Positions 54,307 to 64,000 of a stretch of DNA of 64,000 nt are shown here, piece after piece; positions within the stretch are counted from its first letter, which is position 1, and every line of letters begins with the position of its first letter. A program made the translations under genes and the position numbers. Source of the stretch: Prorocentrum cordatum (lineage: Eukaryota; Sar; Dinophyceae; Prorocentrales; Prorocentraceae); assembly GCA_963575745.1 (NCBI GenBank), contig CAUYUJ010005736.1, positions 142,501 to 206,500 on the forward strand, given 5' to 3'. A model generated the notes under the pieces. The model was given only the letters and a program-made list of their open reading frames with translations. It was not told the origin of the DNA and made no database searches.

Positions 54307-54769
54307 GCCTCCCTGGACACTCCCTCCCTGGGGGAAGGGGAGAATGAACGGAGGGTGGGGACACAAAAAATACCGATTCCGCTGCTCCCCGGACTCTCCC
54401 GGGGTGCGCTCCCACCAAAAACATCGAGGCGAATCCAGCGGTGGCGACGAGGGCCTCCCAGGAGGCCCGAAAAGGGGAAAACGCTGAGATCCGACGTTGC
54501 GCAAAAAATTGCAACATCATAGAAAATCACGCCCGAAGCCCTAGACCCCGACTTTCTGCTTCATTTGTCGAACCAGATCGATCTGTGAGGGTCCCGGGGC
54601 CCGAACTTGAGTGAAAACGCCGGTTGGGAAAAATTTGCAACGCCAGGATCTCAGGGAAAACCGAGGGAGGGGTAGCAGTATGGGCACCTGTTCCACCTCC
54701 GAAAGGGGGGCGGGCGGGAGGCGAAGGCGAATGGCGTGCCCGTATGGGCGCGCCTCGGAGTCCAGGCCT

Positions 54770-55140
54770 TCTCCTCCTCCTCCTCCTCCTCCTCCTCCTC
54801 CTCCACAGTTACTCAATATGAATACTACTCTCCTCCTTCCCCTGATGACGGGTTGGGAGTGTTTGCCCCCCCCCGCGTACTGTTTGTTTACACGCAGGAT
54901 TCCCTGGAGTTGGGTTTTCGCCTGCATGTTTTTCAAAATGCTGCTTTCGCTGAGGCACCGGCCTCATTTTCGGGCCCCGCTCGTTCCGAATCGTGCTCCC
55001 GCTGCAGCGCTGGCCTCATTTCCGTGTTTCCGTTCGTTCCGAATCGTGCTCCCGCTGCAGCGCTGGCCTCATTTCCGCGCTTCCGCTCGTTCCGAATCGT
55101 GTTCCCGCTGCAGCGCTGGCGTCATTTCCCGTGCCATGCC
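54770..55140 (+). repeat. CTC run and three to four 53-bp tandem repeats
   Basis: A TCC run lies at 54772-54803. From 54983 the unit CGTTCCGAATCGTGCTCCCG CTGCAGCGCTGGCCTCATTTCC repeats at about 53-bp spacing. A further copy is at 55850-55895. The block 54815-54960 (TCAATATGAATACTACTC to GCTGAGGC) is duplicated at 55635-55830. Confidence 0.75.
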
Positions 55141-55430
55141 ACGGCATGCCATGCAATGCTAGTCTGCGTTCCGCTGCGCGATGCCATGCTTTCAGCTGAA
55201 GCTGTGATATGCAGTGTTTAAGTGCCACGTCGTGCTATGCCATGCTACGCTTTGATCTTCAAGCCCATGCTATGCAATGTTCTGCTCGGGGCCGCTGTGC
55301 GATGCCATGCTTTGCGTTGCAAAGCGTTGCGATGTCATTCTTCACTACGCCACGCCACGCCATGCTGTGACATATTGCGCTTTGCGGTGCTCTTCTACGC
55401 CATGCCACGCCGTGCTCTACAATGCATCGC
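55130..55430 (+). repeat. CGATGCCATGC-type short repeats
   Basis: The words ATGCCATGC, GCGATGCCATGC and CTACGCCATGCCACGC recur throughout with irregular spacing. No frame persists. Confidence 0.6.
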
Positions 55431-55479
55431 GTACCCTTTCGGGATCATTGCCCTGCTCGACATCCGACTGTGCCAGTAG

Positions 55480-55600
55480 AGAGGGGATCTACGCCATGGT
55501 AAGGGATGGGAAGGGGGGGGTAGGATGTCAGATATGACGCGAGCGCACCTAGCTTGTCCCCCTCCCCCTCCCCCCCCCTTTCCCCCCTCCCCCTCCCCCT
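55480..55600 (+). repeat. About 80-bp segment duplicated 1 kb downstream
   Basis: CGCCATGGTAAGGGATGGGA, GGATGTCAGATATGACGCGA and GCGCACCTAGCTTGTCCCCC match 56498-56570 closely. C-runs follow in both places. Confidence 0.7.
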
Positions 55601-56029
55601 CCTCCTCCTCCTCCTCCTCCTCGCACTTAACAATTACTCAATATGAATACTACTCCCCCTCTTCCCCTGATGACGTCTTTTGCGTATTCGCCCCCCCCCC
55701 CTGATGACGTCTTTTGCGTCTCCCGCGTACTGTTTTTTTTTTAAAAAAAACACACACACACGATTCCCCGGAGTTGGGTTTTCGCCTGCGTTTTTTTTCA
55801 AAATGCTGCTCTCGCTGAGGCGCCAGCTTCATTTCTGCTCCCGAATCGTTCCGAATCGTGCTCCCGCTGCAGCGTGGGCCTCATTTTCGGATCGGTGTTT
55901 TGCCTCCGTCGTTCAGGATGGCGTTCTCGCCCCAGCGCGGGCCTCTTTCTCGCGCGCCCATCCGCCCGCCACCACCGCGCCGCATCACGCCCCGCCCCGC
56001 CGGACGCACACCCACCGCCACTTCTACCC

Positions 56030-56460
56030 ACCAACGCACGCACGCACGCACGCGCACCACCACCGCGCACCGCCACCACCACCGCACGACCCCACCCACC
56101 ACCACCACGCTACACCGCGTCACACCACATCACACGCGCGCACACACAGACACACACGCACGCACGCACGCACGCACACACACACATACACACACGCGCA
56201 CACACACACACGCACACACACAGACACACACACACACACACCACCACCGCCACCACCACCACCACCACCGCCGCCATCCCGCACGTACGCACCTGGCCCA
56301 CCACCAAACCACCAAGACGCCACACCACGTCACACCACAGCACACGCGCACACACGCACACACACATACACACCACCACCAACAACAACCACAACCACGC
56401 ACACACGCACGCACGCACGCGCACCACCACCCACTACGCACACGCGCGCGGAGCCACAGG
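56030..56460 (+). repeat. CA/CACCAC/ACGC microsatellite region
   Basis: Alternating CACACA, CACGCA and CCACCA tracts. Frames give Thr/His or Val/Cys repeats only. A similar tract is at 57750-58030. Confidence 0.85.
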
Positions 56461-56497
56461 TCCGCTACGACACGCGTCCGCGGAAAGAGAAAATCAG

Positions 56498-56570
56498 CGC
56501 CATGGCAAGGGATGGGAGGGATGGGTAGGATGTCAGATGTTGACGCGAGCGCACCTAACTTGTCCCCCTC
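56498..56570 (+). repeat. Second copy of the 55.5-kb segment
   Basis: Matches 55490-55560 with a few changes and is also followed by a C-rich tract (56565-56665). Confidence 0.7.
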
Positions 56571-56682
56571 CCCCTCCCCCCTCCCCTCCTCCCCCTCCCC
56601 CCCCCTCCCCTCCCCATCCCCATTCCCCCCCCCTCCTCCCCCTCCCCCTCCCCCTCCCCCTCCTACAGTGGGGGGCCATGCC

Positions 56683-56860
56683 AAGAAACACCCTGCTTGC
56701 CTCCAGGGTGCCCCAGGTTTTTGGGGTTTCGATGGTTCTGCGATGGAAGGCGTAACGTTCCCACACCAAAAACCAATGGACGTCCCGGGGTTCCAGGGTT
56801 GGGTTTCTTGCGGCAGCCTTCCTGCGGTCGGGCCCCCAGGATTCTTTAGAATGGGGCCTG
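56683..56860. repeat. Dispersed repeat family VII, copy 2 (inverted)
   Basis: CCATGCCAAGAAACACCCTG through CGTTCCCACACCAAAAACCA ATGGACGTCC is the reverse complement of 540-655. Similarity continues more weakly to about 56860. Confidence 0.7.
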
Positions 56861-58860
56861 CGTAAGTCAGGAAGGCCACGAACATCGGCGTAGGGGGCCT
56901 TCCTTGCAGAGGTCACGGGCGGAGCCACCCAAATGCCGAGGGACAACCCTACAAGCTGAGGACCTAAGCTAGGCCACGAATTCATTGCGCTGTCAGGGTT
57001 AGAGGGGCTGTATCGTTCTTCATGAAGATATGCGCGCCGCTCGTGATATCACCACCCCTCAGCTATCCAGGCGAGGGGCGGCCAACGGCGCCGCCTCCCA
57101 GAAGCTGCTGAACCATACCCTCACCGAATCGACTGTCTGCTTGTCGCCCTCTCCCGCGTCCATGATGTACCTGAGCGCCGGCCGGGGTGTCACTTTCCCC
57201 GCGTACTGCGTCACCTACAAAACTCGTCGCAATGAAGGCGGCGCCGCCGGGTGGCGTTTGACGATGCGTCCTCGTCGAGCGGTCCCTTGTAAAGTGGAGA
57301 GTTGTGTTGGGTACTCCATGTTGAGCGGCACCTTTCAAAGTTGACGGGCGCACTGGGCTTTTGGCCGAATGCCTCCCCGCCCGCGCATCTCCATGCGCTG
57401 GCTTTAGCTTTGGAAAGTGTGGGCAAGCTCCCCGCCGCGCGACGTCAGATTTTTCTCGTTCGTTGCGGCGAAGCTTGTAGCAGCGGGAGAATGTTGCAGA
57501 GGAGGCGAGGGGGGGATTTAGACCGGGGATGTCGTATGGGAGACAAGGGGATCGGATTCACAAACAATGCGCCATCAACATCTGAGCTTGCAAGCGTGAG
57601 ACACTCCAGCATTTACCGAAGTGCCTCGTTTATCCACTCACGCATCCACGGCAACTGCTGCAATCGCCATCCTCCGAATGCCCCCAGAAGCGATGAACGC
57701 CATCCGAGCCCCATCTACGTGTGCGCTTCCAATGTGGGAACGCACACAGATCCGCGCACACGCACACTCGCAAACACTGCACTTTCTCCTGCTCCCGAAG
57801 AAAGCGAACGCGCCCAGCCCGCATGCTGCGTGAAAATATACGAAGCCACCCCCTACACGCACACGCACGTAAACCCGCATGAATGTACACTCTCGCGCAC
57901 AGGGGCATACCCGCGCGCACACGCACTCTCATTTCCCATAAACGCACCCGCGCACACGCGGACGCACACGCGCACTCGCGCGCACACACGCAAAATTATG
58001 AGCCATGCGCGCAAGCACGCGCACACGCAAGCTCGTTCCCACGAGAGCGACGATTGTTCGACGGGAGCCGCAGCTCGGAATTGGAGACCGAGGGATTCTC
58101 AAGTAGCGGCCCCGGTGCCTGGGAAAGCTCTCAGCAGGGGCACGGCTGACGTGCAGCGGTGCAGGGAGGGGAGGGGCGAAGAGAGGAGGGTGGGGTGTTA
58201 AGTTAGCGGCAGGAAGGAGGATGGGGCGGTGGTGGTGGTGGTGGCGATGGGTGGCCGAGGAGGCGGTGGTGGTGGCGGCGACGGTGGCAGTGGCGGCGGC
58301 GGCGTTGGCTGGAGAAGGGTGGGAGGGGGGCAAAACAAAACTGGCAGGGGAGAGTGGGCGATCAATGTGTAGCTGCTCGGTTTTGCCCCGCGGGGGTGGT
58401 GGTTCGGGGGGCAACAGAAAATCAGATGGCGGGGGAGGGGGTGGAGAGATCAAGATATTTTGTTTGGCGTTGCCCCCCCAGTTGCCACCACTACAGCCGC
58501 CATCACCACCCCCGGTTGCACCCTGGAAAGTTGTGCGTGGACTCCCCCGTCCTTGGTCTTAACAGGTGGACCACCCCGCCGCCTTTGCCTGCCCAGCCGC
58601 TCGCCGCTCCTCCTCCTCCTCCTCCAACTTGTCCTCCAACTCAGTTCACCTCTCCTCTTCTTCCTCCTGCGTTTCCTCATCTTCCTCTTCCTCTTGCTTG
58701 TCCGCCTCCTTCTCCTCGCATGCTGTGTTCTAGTGATGATCGTCGTGGGTTCGGTCGCCAGTGTCATCATCGCGGTCGCCTTCGTCGTCCTCGTCCGTCG
58801 ACGTCGACAGTATCGTCGGCGTCAACGGGCCGCGCTGGTTACCAAGGCGATGGTTCGTTC
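56861..58860. other. No certain gene
   Basis: ACGC/CACA-rich DNA at 57730-58030, GGTGGTGG tract at 58225-58310 and CTC/TTCC tract at 58600-58710. Long frames pass through these tracts and lack domains. Confidence 0.4.
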
Positions 58861-59570
58861 GGCAGCGAGCAGTGGACATCAGTGGTCAACAATGGTCAAT
58901 ATGAACAACAATAAACACGCAATGAGCATCAATGACCAACCGTGCACAAAAAAAAACAATACTAAGCAACACGGAAATCAAGTTTTAGCCTGAATGGTAG
59001 CACTGGGCAGTACTGAAAACCCAATGAGCAAACCTTGCTGGCAGCACGCAGCAATGACATCTAGTACGCAGCAGAGCGCCCCAGTAAGCCCAAACCAGCC
59101 ACGAGCATCAGTGAACACCAACGAGCAGCATTCGGCAACGCTGAGTGATGTGTGAAGAGCAGTCGTGCAAGAATTTGGCTGGCCGTCACCGCTAGTGACC
59201 AGACGCGCTGAGAAGTCAGCATGGTGTGGGCCTCAGCGGGCAATCATTGAAGTAGCAGTGGAATCACAGCATACAACGGTGGGCGACAGTGAGCAACACT
59301 ACGCAGCAACTCCCACCTATGAACAATGCTGATCAGAACTGCACAGCGCTGATCAGCGGTGGGTGAGCAGCGAACAGCACACATCCGCTGAAAGTGGCAG
59401 GAAGAACCAGTGGTCAGCTCTTGGAAGTACTAACCAGCGGAGATCTATCAGTACCCAGCACTGTGAACCAGTGCAAAGTAGCGATTTGTTGTGAGCAGAC
59501 AGAGAGGAGCACTGGTCAGCACTGCGCAGCGGCGGCCAACCTGTAAATACTGAAACAGACAGCCAGCGGC
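58860..59570 (+). repeat. Degenerate GAGCAGCACTGAGCA minisatellite, part 1
   Basis: Words such as GAGCAGC, AGCACTG, CAGTGG and GAACAATG recur at roughly 11-14 base spacing. No frame persists. The same pattern resumes at about 61080. Confidence 0.55.
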
Positions 59571-60427
59571 AATCGAGTGATTCATTCCTTAAGTCCAAAT
59601 GCTGGCGAGCAAAGACTGGCAGGGACCTCTTCCCCGCCGACACAAGACTCTTAAAACATCTGCAAGCCTTTCAATGCCACTTCGACTCATGGATCATCCG
59701 CGCGCGGGCGCCAACGCCACACTTTGCGATGAAAGTACTGGCTCGCGCGATGGCCGAGTACGACAGTGTCCGCACGCGGGATCTCGGTCCACGCACTGGG
59801 GCGGCCAACAGTCGCGCAGCGCTGTCTTGAAGCGACAGAGTCCGAGCAATGGAAAGCTGGCAGGCACTTGGGGCAACTGGTCTGTCATCGCCAAAGCCCC
59901 CGTCTTCTCCGTCGACTAGCACGGTCGGTCCGCAAGATGGCGCAACGCGCATTCCGAAAACGCACACGGAACACGACCACCGATTGGCGCGAAACCCAAG
60001 CGTAAACCGAGAGACGCCTGCACCCCACGAGGTAACGCAGCGAGTACGACAAAACCATACGATGAGCCTGGCCCATGTTCCATGCATGCGTGGTGTATGT
60101 GCGTGTATGCTCGGTGTACGTCGTGTTGTATGTTTGGCGTGTGCTGAGCTGCTTCTATGCATGTTCGCTTCAGAGCCTCAAATATATTCCAGGCAGGGAT
60201 TGCCAATCCCCGGGGGGGGGGGTCCAGAACTGCAATGTTGTTCCTTTCTGAATCCCACGCGGTCCTTTTGTATTCCTGGGGCCGCGGGCGGAATCTCTGA
60301 GACCGCCTGGCGCGCGACAGAGGAGGTCGAAGGCATTCGTGGCGCATGTGTGGTGCACGTTTCGCATATTGTTTGCATACGTGTGGCGTATTATTGGAAT
60401 ATGTGTGGTATAGTCGTGGTGTAGTTG

Positions 60428-60469
<42 letters not shown>

Positions 60470-61080
60470 TGCATGTGTCATGTATGTCGGGCAGCAAAGT
60501 AGGGCCAGTGGTGGACACCCAATACTGCCATGACATGGATCCCTCGAGCGCTGCTGCGCTGCTTGAATCCGAGCACGTTGTCACACATTGCCCAACACGC
60601 TTCCCGTCGGCGGCCAGGCAGAATGGCTGCACCAGCGACAGAGCTAAACCGGGGCACCGCGAGGCGATCTGGCCAGCGTGCAGCGGAGAGGATCCCCCGC
60701 GCGTGCGAATGCCGTGACGAAGCACCGAAGTTCGAAGCGCTGCGCGACGCGAGACGCGGCAGCTGCGCGCCACGCGGCACGGCCGGGCGCACCTTGCTGC
60801 AGCGGGGCGCGGGCAGGCCCGCGGGCTCGCAGGCCACCCATGAGAGGGGCGCCACGGAACCCTCAAGCCGTCGTTGCTCGCGGCATCGGACGGCGAGCGC
60901 AGCAAAGTGCGCTGAGACGTTCCCAATCGACGGGCGGCAGCGCACCGCGCCACTGGACTTACGATCCCGTCTGCGAAGGTCCGGCAATCTCACGAGCGGC
61001 CTCTTCCAGTCTCTACAGGGTAACCAGCGACAAGCCAAGATCATCAGCGGACAGAAGAGAGCGCCAGTGCGCTCCAGATG
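59571..61080. other. Non-repeat island inside the AGCACTG minisatellite
   Basis: The island lacks the AGCACTG pattern found on both sides. It contains a (TG)n tract at 60429-60469. Frames on both strands have no domain. It may be an insertion; no terminal repeats or target duplication were found. Confidence 0.4.
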
Positions 61081-62720
<1,640 letters not shown>

Positions 62721-63007
62721 GGCATGAGCTCCGACGGGCTCTGAGCTCAACGCTTACATGGCACGGGCCCAGCAACAAAAAGGGGCCCCACAACGAGAAG
62801 CTGAGACGACGACGATAATTCAAAAACTGCCTTGCACGAGCCCCTAAGGGTTCTGCGCACGGAGGAAACGAGAGCTCGCGCCCCGAGGGGGCAGGACGAG
62901 GAGGCGGAAACGGCAGCGCAGAACGCCACCCCCAGAGCGCTACGTGGTCAGGCTTCAGATGGCGCGCAGACGTCCCCCCCCCTGAAGTACAATAGGGTCT
63001 CGATAAC

Positions 63008-63150
63008 ACGAAACCTTCCCCAAGAATCCCAACCCCAGGGTGTCTATTGATTTTTGGCGTGGGACGTCACGCGTCCCATCGCAAAACCATCGCGAAATCC
63101 AAGAAGCCCAGGGCACCCTGGAGGCAGGCAGGGTGTTTCTCGGCATGCCC
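63008..63150. repeat. Dispersed repeat family VII, copy 3
   Basis: GTGTCTATTGATTTTTGGCG TGGGACGTCACGC and GCAGGGTGTTTCTCGGCATG match 545-655 in the same orientation. Confidence 0.7.
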
Positions 63151-63172
63151 CCCCCCTCCCCCCTCCCGAATA

Positions 63173-63245
63173 GTCCCGAAGAGCATTGAAACCCAAGAAC
63201 TCCAGAACATCCTAGAGGCAGGCAGGGTGGTTTTCGGCATGCCCC
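63173..63245. repeat. Dispersed repeat family VII, partial copy 4
   Basis: AACCCAAGAACTCCAGAACA, GAGGCAGGCAGGGTGGTTTT and CGGCATGCC match the second half of copy 3, directly after it. A C-run follows both. Confidence 0.6.
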
Positions 63246-63352
63246 CCCCCCCCCCTCCCGAATAAACCTTGCTGGCCTCAACCAACCCCCTCTGAAAGGT
63301 CTGGGGCGGCGTGCGCCCCCCGGCCTGCGTGTTTTTGGCGGCGCGCACACGG

Positions 63353-63440
63353 GGGGAGGAGGAGGAGGAGGAGGAGGAGGAGGAGGAGGAGGAGGAGGAG
63401 GAGGAGGAAGAGGAGGAGGAGGAGGAGGAGGAGGAGGAGT
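63353..63440 (+). repeat. (GGA)n microsatellite
   Basis: GGA units over about 85 bases with one AGA interruption. Confidence 0.95.
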
Positions 63441-63505
63441 CGGGAGTCGGGAGTGCCAGGACGAAGTCCAGATGAATAGGAGAGCGGGGCCAAACCCCCC
63501 CGCCA

Positions 63506-64000
63506 CTAAGGCCCCTTATGGGCCCCAGTCTTCCTCACGGGCTCAGCCTTACTGTAAGCCTTGGGGAATAAACCCCGCTCGATTCGGGAAAGATACTCGG
63601 CACGGGTATCGGACACCACCTTGGGGCGCAACTTACCCAAACCTAACAATTGTCGGTCCCCGTACATCCCACAGGTGGCGCAGAACCAGACCCCTAGGTC
63701 CTGGTGGAAGCGCAGCATGTGGGAGGGGTGGGTCCACCCCCCAGCAATGTGCAACCTCGCCCCAGCTGGGAGTCCTCTAAGGGAGCCATCAATAGACACT
63801 AGGCGAAAACACTGGGAGCCTCTCCAAGATCTAGCTAGCGAGACAGACGCGGACCCACGGCACCGTCGGCACCTGCGGCCCGTATCATCCAGGGCGTGGC
63901 TAGACTCGAAAATCGACGCAGTGTCAGCAGACGGCGGCGGCGGGGGTGCAGGGACGGGGGCCGCGAGGCCAGGGGAGAGGGCGGACCCTTCACCAGTGCT
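63506..64000 (-). CDS. C-terminal end of a protein with two zinc-finger-like clusters (LINE-associated type), runs off the window
   Basis: On the minus strand the frame is open from 64000 to the stop at 63506. After a Pro/Ala-rich lead it has SSHALDDTGRRCRRCRGSAS, then WRGSQC, and next THPSHMLRFHQDLGVWFCAT CGMYGDRQLLGLGKLRP. Each module has a His followed by a C..C pair. It ends AEYLSRIERGLFPKAYSKAE. From memory, dinoflagellate LINE-type proteins end with such His-C..C modules and a L.RI..GL.P motif. The upstream enzyme domains would lie beyond the window. It is distinct from the LINE at 36-41 kb, where this module was not seen. Confidence 0.5.
   Translation of the reverse strand, partial: STGEGSALSPGLAAPVPAPPPPPSADTASIFESSHALDDTGRRCRRCRGSASVSLARSWRGSQCFRLVSIDGSLRGLPAGARLHIAGGWTHPSHMLRFHQDLGVWFCATCGMYGDRQLLGLGKLRPKVVSDTRAEYLSRIERGLFPKAYSKAEPVRKTGAHKGP

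Overview
The window looks like nuclear DNA of a dinoflagellate. The best evidence is an exact copy, on the minus strand at 41090-41111, of the 22-nt dinoflagellate spliced-leader sequence (DCCGUAGCC...GGCUCAAG). It sits at the 5' end of a LINE. A second spliced-leader-like copy with one mismatch lies at 20382-20403. Other signs agree: high GC, very low gene density, non-canonical intron ends flanked by short direct repeats, many families of hairpin-forming repeats, and abundant microsatellites. The species cannot be fixed from the sequence; the high GC would suit a Prorocentrum-like genome, but that is a guess.

Layout. 0-6.6 kb: no gene; short inverted-repeat elements (one family with four copies), a palindromic CGGTCGCGACCG repeat, a hairpin element at 4.6 kb and three 40-bp palindromes at 5.6-5.9 kb. 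6.8-12.2 kb: a large three-exon gene (gene A, about 1501 aa) whose N-terminal half looks like a DDE-type transposase. 12.4-14.6 kb: tandem and inverted repeats. 14.7-18.6 kb: a second large same-strand gene (gene B, about 1.1 kb of codons), mostly helical, with a cysteine-rich start and no function I recognise. Genes A and B may be two parts of one large mobile element. 18.6-22.8 kb: low-complexity DNA, a spliced-leader relic and a long CAT/ATC microsatellite. 22.8-26.1 kb (minus): a decayed DIRS-like retroelement with reverse transcriptase, RNase H-like and tyrosine recombinase segments. 26.2-35.6 kb: microsatellites, a 108-bp satellite, and an inverted-repeat element with a 4-bp target duplication.

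36-41.1 kb (minus): a decayed LINE (coiled-coil ORF1-like region, APE endonuclease, reverse transcriptase) that begins with the spliced leader and carries an 89-bp poly(A) run inside the RT reading frame. 42-47 kb: more hairpin elements and a 1.2-kb tandem duplication built of a CTTGGGCCGT minisatellite. 47-53 kb: nothing certain except a frameshifted gene remnant at 49.65-50.25 kb. 53.1-53.2 kb (minus): one 83-bp exon encoding the pore loop of a voltage-gated cation channel. 54-63.4 kb: inverted repeats, tandem repeats and microsatellites. 63.5-64 kb (minus): the end of a protein with two zinc-finger-like clusters, of the kind seen at the C-terminus of dinoflagellate LINE proteins.

Most of the window is therefore mobile-element debris and repeats. 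The only long, intact-looking reading frames are genes A and B. Identifications are by eye; no database search was run.
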